A stretch of DNA of 32,608 nt. Origin: Actinomycetota bacterium. GTDB taxonomy: Bacteria > Actinomycetota > Acidimicrobiia > Acidimicrobiales > Acidimicrobilacustridaceae. A program made the position numbers and the translations under genes. Below, one piece after another: positions 8,587-15,993 of the stretch. The notes under the pieces are model-generated. The model saw only the letters and a program-made list of their open reading frames with translations, did not search any database and had not been told where the DNA came from. Location: positions 1 through 32,608 of the forward strand of contig WLGJ01000005.1 in NCBI GenBank assembly GCA_009703275.1, given 5' to 3'. Within the stretch, counting starts at the first letter, position 1. Each line of letters opens with the position of its first letter.

Positions 8587-9296
8587 GTCGTCGCGAAATC
8601 TACATCCCCGAAGGTCATGACAACGGGGAAGTGCTGACTCTTGCGCAGAAGGCCATGCACCATTTGGTGCGACTCATCCTCGAGATTGTGATCCGCCTCT
8701 ATTTTCGCCTTGAGGTACACGGGCGCGAGAACATCCCGAAGCGGGGACCATTCATCGTTTCGCCAATCCATCGGTCATATCTCGATACACCCGTGATCGG
8801 CGCGGCGATTTGGCGATTGATGCGCTACATGGGCGCAGAGAAAATGTGGACGAACAAGCAGTTGGGCTGGTTCCTGACAGCAATGGGCGGATTCCCGGTT
8901 CAACGAGGAGCGGCGGATCGGGATGCCTTGAAGGCTGCGTTGACCGTCATCGAAAGGGGAGAGCCTCTGGTGATGTTTCCGGAAGGCACTCGCCAGTCCG
9001 GACCTCTGGTTCAAGAAATGTTCGATGGGCCGGCCTACGTCGCTTGTCGAACCGGTGTTGCAATTATTCCGGTAGGTCTCGGAGGAACCGAGCGAGCCAT
9101 GCCGAAGGGCAAGAAATTCATCCGACCGGTGAAAATGGTCGTTGTCATCGGCGAAGCAATTGCTCCGCCTCCTAAGAAAGAGAGCGGTCGAGTTTCTCGA
9201 AACGGAGTTCGCGACATGACGGCTCTACTGGGAGCAAGGATCCAAGATCTTTTCGACGAAGCGCAACTTCGAGCTGGCTCACCGAACCAGCATTGA
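8583..9296 (+). CDS. plsC: 1-acyl-sn-glycerol-3-phosphate acyltransferase (PlsC-like)
   Basis: A 237-aa membrane-associated acyltransferase expected to acylate lysophosphatidate to phosphatidate in phospholipid synthesis. The catalytic HX4D motif is HRSYLD (His63, Asp68). The glycerol-phosphate-binding motif is FPEGTR (132-137), with GGFPVQRG (102-109) and a late PVGLGGTE segment in order. One hydrophobic stretch (about residues 28-42) may anchor the protein. The GTG start overlaps the cmk stop, so it ends the scpA-to-plsC operon. The stop is followed by a short hairpin with a GAAA loop at 9301-9312 and then by a convergent HD-domain gene. Related acyltransferases act on other acceptors, so the substrate is inferred. 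Confidence 0.9.
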   Translation: MSRREIYIPEGHDNGEVLTLAQKAMHHLVRLILEIVIRLYFRLEVHGRENIPKRGPFIVSPIHRSYLDTPVIGAAIWRLMRYMGAEKMWTNKQLGWFLTAMGGFPVQRGAADRDALKAALTVIERGEPLVMFPEGTRQSGPLVQEMFDGPAYVACRTGVAIIPVGLGGTERAMPKGKKFIRPVKMVVVIGEAIAPPPKKESGRVSRNGVRDMTALLGARIQDLFDEAQLRAGSPNQH

Positions 9297-9310
9297 ACTC
9301 GAGCGAAAGC

Positions 9311-9865
9311 TCAAACTGACATATCGCCAGTGAGTTTTCGAACGAGTGGTTCGAAATGCGACAGCGGCAGAGTGTCGTATTCGGTGTCGAATGCGATTTG
9401 ATCCCACTCGTCTGCAAATTGTGCAGCGAGTTCGAACTGTTCGGTGGTGAGTTCCTCGCGATGCTTCTCACGTGCATCAGGATCTGCACCGAAATGCTGG
9501 TAGTAGTGCTTGCCCTGGAAATCCTGGTGAACGCGAATCATTTGGTAGACGTCGTCGCGGACATACGGCTTGATCATCTCTGCGGCGATGGCGCCATGGT
9601 TCGCGACGGTGATTGCCTTGCCGACATCGTGCATGAGTGAGGCAAACACAACTTGCTCATCGGCACCGGCACGTTCGGCGAGGGTGGCGGTTTGAAGGCA
9701 GTGAGTCAACTGGTCAGCGTTAAACCCATCGGTGATCTCGCCGAGCGACTCGAGGAGCATCAGCATCCGGTCAGCGACGCGCCCTTGATTCAGCGCGTGT
9801 TGGGCTCCGATATGCAGCCATTGTTCCTCGGTGGATTCGTCCATGCGGGTGAATGAAGTAGCCAT
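9311..9865 (-). CDS. HD-domain protein with PhnZ/MIOX-like metal-site pattern
   Basis: A 184-aa HD-fold metalloprotein. The segment QLTHCLQTATLAERAGA (52-68) followed by HD at 79-80 (SLMHDVGK) has the same His-to-HD spacing of 24 as I recall for PhnZ (H34/H58). Further ligand candidates are H90 in NHGAIAAEMI, H113 in IRVHQDFQGKH and D155 in ADEWDQIAFD. The closing SHFEPLVRKL is like the tail of PhnZ/TmpB diiron oxygenases. The Tyr/Glu pair that PhnZ uses at the substrate site (Y24, E27) is not evident here (Thr45, Phe48). It could therefore be a diiron oxygenase with another substrate, or a plain HD phosphohydrolase. It lies 40 bp downstream of the CopD-like gene on the same strand. Confidence 0.85.
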   Translation of the reverse strand: MATSFTRMDESTEEQWLHIGAQHALNQGRVADRMLMLLESLGEITDGFNADQLTHCLQTATLAERAGADEQVVFASLMHDVGKAITVANHGAIAAEMIKPYVRDDVYQMIRVHQDFQGKHYYQHFGADPDAREKHREELTTEQFELAAQFADEWDQIAFDTEYDTLPLSHFEPLVRKLTGDMSV

Positions 9866-9905
9866 GACACAAGTCTGCCCTCTCCGAACCTCTTGTGGCG
9901 TATTT

Positions 9906-10319
9906 CTATGAAGGTGCTACTGAGAGCATGACTCCCAGTAGGACAGCAGCGAGCCCAGCAAACAGGGAAATAGCGCCTCCCGCAGCCAAGATGGCCTTGG
10001 AACGGGCACCAGCGTGGAACGCCGCGGCGATGCCGGTAGCGGCGACCATCAGGAGTTTCAGGCCCAAGGTGGCATTCCATGCTGGCCCACGTGTGCTCGG
10101 CGATTCCGCCAAAAGGCTCCAGATCCCCGTTACAAAAAGCACGCCAAACGCGAACCATGCGATGCGGTTGAATCGCTGTGCTGCGGCTTTGGGCGCATCG
10201 GGACCGTAACCACGCAGTACGGGTAGGAGACCGAGCAGCGTTAGCTGTCCTCCAACCCACACAGCTGCTGCGGTGACATGGAGAAAGAGGCGGATCGATT
10301 CAAGCGAGACAGGAAGCAT
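9906..10319 (-). CDS. CopD-like four-helix membrane protein
   Basis: A small 137-aa membrane protein with four predicted helices, at about residues 9-32, 50-68, 84-103 and 110-133. The opening RLFLHVTAAAVWVGGQLTLLGLLPVL and the pattern with His14 in the first helix, RFNRIAWFAFGVLFVTGIW and LKLLMVAATGIAAAFH, resemble the CopD/YcnJ-type and DUF2269-like haem- or copper-associated membrane families. I cannot say whether it binds copper or haem; conserved His14 and His102 are candidate ligands. It begins 12 nt after the ispH stop on the same strand, so it is probably cotranscribed with ispH and the HD gene. Confidence 0.8.
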   Translation of the reverse strand: MLPVSLESIRLFLHVTAAAVWVGGQLTLLGLLPVLRGYGPDAPKAAAQRFNRIAWFAFGVLFVTGIWSLLAESPSTRGPAWNATLGLKLLMVAATGIAAAFHAGARSKAILAAGGAISLFAGLAAVLLGVMLSVAPS

Positions 10320-10331
10320 TGGTCAGTCAGG

Positions 10332-11405
10332 TCACGCAAGCGACGCGAGGACGTCGCTGGCGTGCAGTGATCGATCTTGCGTTGGTGGGCGGGCATCGAC
10401 GGGACCACCAAAGCTGAGTGTGGCTGCTGCGTCGATCGTGGAGATCAGATCGCGCAGGTTGCGTGGGGGCGGGAAGTACTCGTCCTCTTCAGTGACCTGA
10501 ACAATCTCCACACCATCGGCTGGGGCGATTCTTGAAATGACAGATTCAACGAGTTCTTCGGGCGCAGATGCACCAGCAGTGACACCCACGACTCCGTGAA
10601 GATCGTCGGGAAGTTCCTCGGCCCCGTTCACTCGATAGACGCGGGCACAGCCGGCCTGACGAGCGAGACTCTCAAGTGCTCGAGTATTGGATGAATTTGC
10701 TGAACCAATGACGACAACCGCATCGCATTTCGGAGCGATTTCAAGGAGCGCTGATTGTCGGTTCGTTGTTGCAAAGCAGAGGTCGGAGCGACCGGGAACC
10801 CACATGTCTGGGAATCGCTCTCGAGTGGCATCGAGAACGCTCGCCCAATCGCGATGGCTCAACGTTGTTTGGGCAAGAAGTGCGACTGGTTCTGTGAACG
10901 AGGGGAGTTGTGCAACTTCCTCGACTGATTCCACGCGATGAATGTTGTCGGGAGCAACCGCCATCGTGCCAACAGCTTCTTCGTGTCCTTCATGGCCGAT
11001 GTAGACAATCTGGTACCCCTTGCCAGCACGCACCTTCACTTCGTGATGCACCTTGGTAACCAGCGGGCAGACCGCATCGACGACATAACCGCCGCTTGAC
11101 TGCGCGGCTGCCACGACATCTGGGGCACTTCCATGAGCTGACAGCATGATGGGACTGCCGGCCGGAACTTCTGCGATGTCATCGACAAAGACCACACCCA
11201 GATCGCGGAACCTCTCAACGACTCGTTGGTTATGCACGATCTCGTGGTAGCAGTACACCGGTGCCTCGAAAGAGCGAACCATCCAGGCCAAGGCCTTAAT
11301 CGCCATCTCGACCCCTGCGCAGAATCCGCGAGGGGCGGCGAGGAGAACCTTCTGAACAACGGGAGATTCCGAATCAGGGGAAGGTTGTGCCGACTGCTCG
11401 TTCAT
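10332..11405 (-). CDS. ispH: 4-hydroxy-3-methylbut-2-enyl diphosphate reductase
   Basis: IspH is the last enzyme of the MEP isoprenoid pathway, a [4Fe-4S] protein reducing HMBPP to IPP and DMAPP. All three cluster cysteines are visible: Cys29 in APRGFCAGV, Cys113 in AVCPLVTKVHHE and Cys210 in SDLCFATTNRQ. Substrate-site segments EIVHN, SAHG, YIGHEGHEE and GSANSSNT are present. The ATG at 11405 is chosen because a TAGCCT box lies 8 nt upstream; an in-frame GTG at 11426 would add seven residues. The gene is divergent from the radical-SAM gene at 11441 with 35 bp between the starts. The 357-aa length is slightly above the usual 310-330 because of an N-terminal leader and a C-terminal tail. Confidence 0.97.
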   Translation of the reverse strand: MNEQSAQPSPDSESPVVQKVLLAAPRGFCAGVEMAIKALAWMVRSFEAPVYCYHEIVHNQRVVERFRDLGVVFVDDIAEVPAGSPIMLSAHGSAPDVVAAAQSSGGYVVDAVCPLVTKVHHEVKVRAGKGYQIVYIGHEGHEEAVGTMAVAPDNIHRVESVEEVAQLPSFTEPVALLAQTTLSHRDWASVLDATRERFPDMWVPGRSDLCFATTNRQSALLEIAPKCDAVVVIGSANSSNTRALESLARQAGCARVYRVNGAEELPDDLHGVVGVTAGASAPEELVESVISRIAPADGVEIVQVTEEDEYFPPPRNLRDLISTIDAAATLSFGGPVDARPPTQDRSLHASDVLASLA

Positions 11406-11440
11406 GGGATCAGAGGCTACCGGCACTAGCCTTGCTGACT

Positions 11441-12799
11441 ATGTCCTCGCCTCGAGTTGTCAGCGTCGCGCCCGCTTCGCCGGCCGAGCGAGCCGGATTG
11501 CTGCCCGGCGACTTGATACTTCGGCTTAATGGCGAAGTACCCCGCGACATCATTGCGTATCGGCTCCTTGCCGATGAGGGTGAACTCAGCCTGGACATTG
11601 ATCGAGGTGGGCTCCAGATCTCGCTCGAAGTCGAGAAACAACCTGGTGAATCGCTCGGTGCAGAGATTCACTCGGCTCTCTTCGACCAGGTCAGAACCTG
11701 TGACAACCATTGCGAGTTCTGCTTCATTTATCAATTGCCTCCCAATCTGCGTGAGTCCCTCTATCTCAAAGACGACGATTATCGGCTTTCGTTCCTCTAC
11801 GGAAATTTCACGACGCTCACTCGGTTCACTGAGCTTGATCTCGAACGAGTCGTGACGGAGCGGATTTCACCGTTGCACGTTTCAATCCATGCGACAGATC
11901 CAGATCTGCGTTCCTCAATGCTGCGGAACCGGCGCGGCGCTTCGAGTCTTCGTTGGCTTCGCGCATTACTTGACCACGGAATTGAGGTCCACGGACAGGT
12001 GGTCGTGTGCCCGGGCAGAAACGACGGTCCGGCTCTCGATGAGACGCTGGCGACCGTGCTCGATTCGTATTCGGAATTGGCAACCTTGAGCGTTGTCCCT
12101 CTTGGTGTCAGTGATTTCAACACCGAGTCGACGATGCGCCCGCATACGCAAGTCGAAGCGAGCGACGTGATCGACGCTGTACATGATTGGCAGGACATCT
12201 ACCTTGCAACGCTCGGACGGCGCATCGTTCACGCCGCTGACGAGTACTACCTGCTGGCGAATCGGCCTTTTCCCGATCACAGCGTCTATGAAGAATTCCC
12301 GATGCATGAAGACGGCATCGGAATGGCGCGCACCTTTGAGCGTGAGTTCTTGGGTGAGACCGAAACCCCAACTGGCGTTGCCACCGGATTTTTCGCATGG
12401 GTCGATGGAGCGCCACCCGAGGGATATCGGGCGCCTCGAGGCGGGGGAGCGATCTCGATTCGACCTCGTCCTAATGCACCCGTTGCCATCATTACTGGCG
12501 GCTACGGAGCGCAGATCCTCGGACCCTTGGTGGAAACACTCGACCGCGATGACATACGTGTACTCAGTGTGGAGAATCTTTTCTTCGGCGGCAACACTGG
12601 TGTGGCGGGTCTCCTCACCGGGGCCGACCTCATTCGTGTGCTCTCGACAGAGCCCGAAGGTCATCGCTACCTCTTGCCCGATGTGTGTCTATCGCAGGGA
12701 CGTTTCCTCGATGGTCTCACTCCTGACGATCTGCCAAGACAGGTCGAGATCCTCCCGACAGATGGCATCGCTCTCCGTCGGGCACTGGAGCCGAAATGA
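11441..12799 (+). CDS. PDZ / radical SAM / DUF512 protein
   Basis: A 452-aa iron-sulfur protein of unknown reaction. An N-terminal PDZ-like domain (about 5-60: APASPAERAGLLPGDLILRLNG) precedes a radical-SAM-like core with a compact CX3CX2C cluster motif, CDNHCEFC (Cys87, 91, 94), followed by FIYQLPPNLRESLYLKDDDYRLSFLYGNF. The C-terminal half (VPLGVSDFN, ITGGYGAQIL, VENLFFGGNTGVAGLLTG, LLPDVCLSQGRFLDG) is DUF512. The same architecture is conserved in clostridia, cyanobacteria and actinobacteria, often beside der, as here. ATG 11441 is chosen over the upstream frame start (11387) because that extension would overlap the divergent ispH. A TAGCCT box is 8 nt upstream. The stop overlaps the der ATG, so the two are translationally coupled. 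Confidence 0.93.
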   Translation: MSSPRVVSVAPASPAERAGLLPGDLILRLNGEVPRDIIAYRLLADEGELSLDIDRGGLQISLEVEKQPGESLGAEIHSALFDQVRTCDNHCEFCFIYQLPPNLRESLYLKDDDYRLSFLYGNFTTLTRFTELDLERVVTERISPLHVSIHATDPDLRSSMLRNRRGASSLRWLRALLDHGIEVHGQVVVCPGRNDGPALDETLATVLDSYSELATLSVVPLGVSDFNTESTMRPHTQVEASDVIDAVHDWQDIYLATLGRRIVHAADEYYLLANRPFPDHSVYEEFPMHEDGIGMARTFEREFLGETETPTGVATGFFAWVDGAPPEGYRAPRGGGAISIRPRPNAPVAIITGGYGAQILGPLVETLDRDDIRVLSVENLFFGGNTGVAGLLTGADLIRVLSTEPEGHRYLLPDVCLSQGRFLDGLTPDDLPRQVEILPTDGIALRRALEPK

Positions 12800-14115
12800 G
12801 TACCCAACCAATCGATCTTCCGCTTGTTGCGGTCGTGGGCCGACCCAATGTCGGCAAGTCGACACTCTTCAATCGAATCGTCGGTCGCCGAGAAGCGATT
12901 GTTGAAGAAAAACCTGGCGTCACGCGCGATCGAAAAGAAGTAGTTGCGGAGTGGCAGGCCCGCGAGTTCCGATTGGTCGACACTGGTGGATGGATGCCGG
13001 GCGGCGACTCGCTTGACGAGAAAGTGTCAAAGCAGAGCGAGAAAGCAATCCTCGAAGCCGATGTCGTACTTTTTGTTGTCGATGTCACTGTCGGTATTAC
13101 CGAAGAAGACAGCCGTGTTGCTCAGATTCTTCGTCGGAATGGCCGTCCCGTTCTCCTGGTCGCCAACAAGGTGGACGACACAAATCGAGAATCTGCAATC
13201 TGGGATCTACTTGGATTGGGAGTTGGCAATCCGTTCCCCGTAAGTGCCCTGCACGGCCGCGGGACTGGTGATCTTCTTGAGTCACTCATGCTCGAGTTCC
13301 CTCCCGAGCCTGAGGTAGTTGTCGATGAGAACGAAGCAGAAGCCGACAAGATCTTCTCTGTTTCGATTGTCGGTCGACCCAATGTCGGAAAGTCGACTTT
13401 GTTCAACCGTCTCATCGGCGATGAACGATCCGTTGTGCACGATATGCCGGGAACAACCAGAGACGCAGTTGACACGATTGTCGAGACTGAAGACGGTCCG
13501 ATCCGATTTGTTGACACAGCCGGGATGCGCCGTCGAAGCAAAGTCGATGAATCGACCGAGTACTACTCACTTGTGCGCGCTCTTCAGGCAATCGATCGCT
13601 CCGATGTCGCGCTACTTGTTATTGATGCAACGGTGGGCGTAACGGCGCAGGATCAACGTTTGGCAGAGCGGATCGATGCCGCTGGTTGTCCTGTTGTTGT
13701 GCTGCTCAACAAGTGGGAACTCCTTGATGCTGATGCGCGTGATGACGTGGGTTACCAAATCAGTCAGCGTTTGCACTTCATTGGCGAGTCACCTGTTCTG
13801 AAGATCAGTGCCCTTTCCGGGAAAGGGGTGCATCGTTTGCTCCCGGCTCTTTCGGGGACCATCGAGGATTACCACCGCAGAGTTCCAACCAGAAAAGTCA
13901 ATCAGGTATTGCGAGCAGCGCAAGCAGCTCAGCCCGGTCCCCACGGGGCGAGGGTCTTGTACGCAACGCAGGGTGCGACAGATCCACCGACCTTCACGCT
14001 GTTCGCCAACAAGGAGATCCCTCCTTCCTATCTTCGCTACCTCGAGCGCTCTCTTCGCGAAGCATTCGACATGGGTGCAACCCCGATCAAGATGCGAGTC
14101 CGGAAGCGGGACTGA
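12796..14115 (+). CDS. der: Ribosome-assembly GTPase Der (EngA)
   Basis: Der is the double-GTPase that assists 50S subunit maturation. The 439-aa protein has two tandem G domains, each with the P-loop GRPNVGKST (about residues 15-23 and 193-201). Their G3 motifs are DTGG and DTAG, and their G4 motifs are NKVD and NKWE. A C-terminal KH-like domain follows (RKVNQVLRAAQ ... PPTFTLFANKEIPPSYLRYLERSLREAF). The ATG overlaps the stop of the radical-SAM gene. Length and domain order are normal for the family. Confidence 0.98.
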   Translation: MSTQPIDLPLVAVVGRPNVGKSTLFNRIVGRREAIVEEKPGVTRDRKEVVAEWQAREFRLVDTGGWMPGGDSLDEKVSKQSEKAILEADVVLFVVDVTVGITEEDSRVAQILRRNGRPVLLVANKVDDTNRESAIWDLLGLGVGNPFPVSALHGRGTGDLLESLMLEFPPEPEVVVDENEAEADKIFSVSIVGRPNVGKSTLFNRLIGDERSVVHDMPGTTRDAVDTIVETEDGPIRFVDTAGMRRRSKVDESTEYYSLVRALQAIDRSDVALLVIDATVGVTAQDQRLAERIDAAGCPVVVLLNKWELLDADARDDVGYQISQRLHFIGESPVLKISALSGKGVHRLLPALSGTIEDYHRRVPTRKVNQVLRAAQAAQPGPHGARVLYATQGATDPPTFTLFANKEIPPSYLRYLERSLREAFDMGATPIKMRVRKRD

Positions 14116-14119
14116 CCCA

Positions 14120-14320
14120 ATGCCGTGGTGCGAGGAATGTTCCAAGTTTTGGAACCCGAATTCATTGCCTCCCGATGGGACGTGCCCGTCCTGCGGTCGG
14201 ATGATCGGGGAGCCGCCGAATATTCAGAAAGTCCCATGGCATTTTTGGATTCTGGTTTTGGCTGCTGGCCTCTATCTCGGTTGGCGCGCATTCCAAGGCG
14301 TGGTCTGGTTGCTGCAATGA
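14120..14320 (+). CDS. Small zinc-ribbon membrane protein, 66 aa
   Basis: The short frame begins 4 nt after the der stop and encodes a zinc ribbon (CEEC and CPSC, Cys4/Cys7 and Cys22/Cys25) followed by one membrane helix (about residues 41-63, FWILVLAAGLYLGWRAFQGVVWLL). The four cysteines at regular spacing, the clean helix and the tight coupling to der make it a real gene. No function is known to me. It may be a membrane-tethered zinc-ribbon protein of the kind often seen as a small hypothetical in actinobacteria. No strong ribosome site is visible, so it probably depends on translation of der. Confidence 0.75.
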   Translation: MPWCEECSKFWNPNSLPPDGTCPSCGRMIGEPPNIQKVPWHFWILVLAAGLYLGWRAFQGVVWLLQ

Positions 14321-14336
14321 GTGGAAAGAGTTGATC

Positions 14337-15839
14337 ATGGAGAGTGGCGTGGTCGAACTTGCGATCATCGGCAGTGGCTTCGGTGGTCTTGGGGCTGGAG
14401 TGATGGCCATTGAACAGGGCATCGATTCCTTTGTGATCCTCGAGCGCGCGAAAGCGGTTGGGGGTACGTGGCGCGACAACACCTATCCCGGCTGCGCATG
14501 CGACATTCCAAGCCATCTTTATTCGTTTTCGTTTGCACAGAATTCTGAATGGAGTCGCAGCTATCCGGCTCAACCGGAGATCGAGGACTACCTCGAACGA
14601 GTTACTGACCGCTACAAGCTTCATTCGCATATTCGCTTCGGATTCGATGTTGCCGAGGTGCGATGGATTCAGGAGCGAACGTGTTGGTCGATCACTTCTC
14701 GAGAGGGTGACACCGTCCTCGCGTCAGCCGTCATTTCAGCAACCGGGCCGTTGAGTCAGCCCGCAACACCCGATTTCCCAGGGCTCGCGGACTTTGCTGG
14801 CGAAGTTTTTCACTCGGCAAAATGGCGCCACGAGATTCCTCTCGAGGGCAAGAGGGTTGGTGTCGTCGGCACTGGGGCATCGGCTATTCAACTTGTCCCG
14901 GCAATCGCAGATGCTGTCGAACACCTTGATGTCTTCCAGCGGACTCCACCGTGGGTGCTGCCTCGCGATGATCGTCCGGCTCCCTCGTGGCGTCGACACC
15001 TTTACCGAGCGCTGCCGTTTCTCCAGCGGCTTCACCGGTGGCGCATCTATTTCCGCCAAGAGTTCCTTTCCTTGGCTTTTCTCGGTAATGGAAAAATTGC
15101 GAAGGGGATGACAGCGCGCATCAAACAAGAGACAAAAACTCTGATTGACGCTGCGTTTCCCGATTCGGACGCGGCCGCTGCACTCCTTCCGACGTTTAAG
15201 CCGGGCTGCAAGCGGCTCTTGATTTCGAACGACTGGTACACAGCGTTAGCAAAGCCGAATGTTGATGTTGTCACTTCTTCAATCGAAAAGATTGACAGGA
15301 CTGGTCTCACAACATCTGATGGCAACCACCGCGACCTCGATGTGCTTGTGCTTGCGACAGGTTTTGCCGCCACTGATTTTCCGTCGCCTCTGACGGTCAT
15401 CGGTCGAGACGGAGTGAACTTGACCGACCATTGGAGAGATGGCGCCGCTACGGATTTCGGGATCACGGTCTCAGGATTTCCGAACCTATGGTTTTTGGCG
15501 GGTCCGGGAACGGGTCTTGGACACAACTCCATCGTGTTCATGATCGAAGTCCAACTTCAGCAGATCGGTCGCGCTCTTCGATATATGCGCAGCGAATCCG
15601 TTGCCACGATCGAACTTCGGCGAGAGGTTGAGGAAGCCTCCTATGCCGAGTTGCAGCGAAGGGTCGCCACCACGGTGTGGGCCTCAGGTTGCTCAAGCTG
15701 GTATGTCGGAGATGACGGCAGAGTCGACACGATCTGGCCTGGAACCACGACCGAGTACTGGTGGCGTGCCCGCCGTTTCACTCCCGATCGTTACCTCACG
15801 ACCGCCGGCCGATTCGGTGAGATCACCCCATCTCGCTAA
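14337..15839 (+). CDS. Flavin-containing / Baeyer-Villiger-type monooxygenase
   Basis: A 500-aa FAD- and NADPH-dependent monooxygenase. The FAD Rossmann motif is GSGFGGLGAG (12-21), followed by GGTWRDNTYPGCACDIPSHLYSFSF-type sequence typical of Baeyer-Villiger enzymes. The fingerprint FAGEVFHSAKW (153-163) matches FxGxxxHxxxW. The NADPH-binding motif is GVVGTGASAIQ (175-185), and LVLATGF is the usual third signature. It probably inserts oxygen beside a ketone or oxidises a heteroatom; the substrate is unknown. The ATG at 14337 follows GGAAAGAG with 6-7 nt spacing. An in-frame TTG at 14331 is a less likely start. It closes the plus-strand run before tRNA-Pro. Confidence 0.93.
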   Translation: MESGVVELAIIGSGFGGLGAGVMAIEQGIDSFVILERAKAVGGTWRDNTYPGCACDIPSHLYSFSFAQNSEWSRSYPAQPEIEDYLERVTDRYKLHSHIRFGFDVAEVRWIQERTCWSITSREGDTVLASAVISATGPLSQPATPDFPGLADFAGEVFHSAKWRHEIPLEGKRVGVVGTGASAIQLVPAIADAVEHLDVFQRTPPWVLPRDDRPAPSWRRHLYRALPFLQRLHRWRIYFRQEFLSLAFLGNGKIAKGMTARIKQETKTLIDAAFPDSDAAAALLPTFKPGCKRLLISNDWYTALAKPNVDVVTSSIEKIDRTGLTTSDGNHRDLDVLVLATGFAATDFPSPLTVIGRDGVNLTDHWRDGAATDFGITVSGFPNLWFLAGPGTGLGHNSIVFMIEVQLQQIGRALRYMRSESVATIELRREVEEASYAELQRRVATTVWASGCSSWYVGDDGRVDTIWPGTTTEYWWRARRFTPDRYLTTAGRFGEITPSR

Positions 15840-15852
15840 GGTGTCCCATCCA

Positions 15853-15930
15853 CGGGCTGTGGCGCAGCTTGGTTAGCGCGTCGGTCTGGGGGACCGAAGG
15901 TCGTGGGTTCGAATCCCGCCAGCCCGACCA
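15853..15930 (+). tRNA. tRNA-Pro(GGG)
   Basis: A complete cloverleaf: acceptor CGGGCTG/CAGCCCG, D arm GCGCAGCTTGGTTAGCGC, and anticodon stem TCGGT/ACCGA around loop CTGGGGG, giving anticodon GGG (reads CCC and CCU). The T arm is GTGGG-TTCGAAT-CCCGC, the discriminator is A, and the 3' CCA is encoded, unlike the tRNA-Val in this window. It starts 14 nt after the monooxygenase stop and lies just upstream of lysS. Confidence 0.97.
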
Positions 15931-15937
15931 GACACGA

Positions 15938-15962
15938 GCGGGGTGCCACACTGGCACCCCGC
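15938..15962 (+). terminator. Strong GC hairpin after tRNA-Pro
   Basis: A perfect 10-bp stem (15938-15947 with 15953-15962) with a 5-nt loop begins 8 nt past the tRNA CCA end and 31 nt before the lysS start. There is no T-run after it, so it may mark a tRNA processing or Rho-assisted end, or act as a leader hairpin for lysS. Confidence 0.55.
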
Positions 15963-15993
15963 CCCGTTACCCCCGAGAACTCCAGGAAGACTG

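Noticed and set aside
9301-9312. GAGC-GAAA-GCTC hairpin as terminator between plsC and the HD gene
   Set aside because: Only 4 bp with no T-run; too weak to call as a terminator.
11966-12664. 232-codon antisense frame within the radical-SAM gene
   Set aside because: No recognisable domain, and the sense gene has intact DUF512 motifs.
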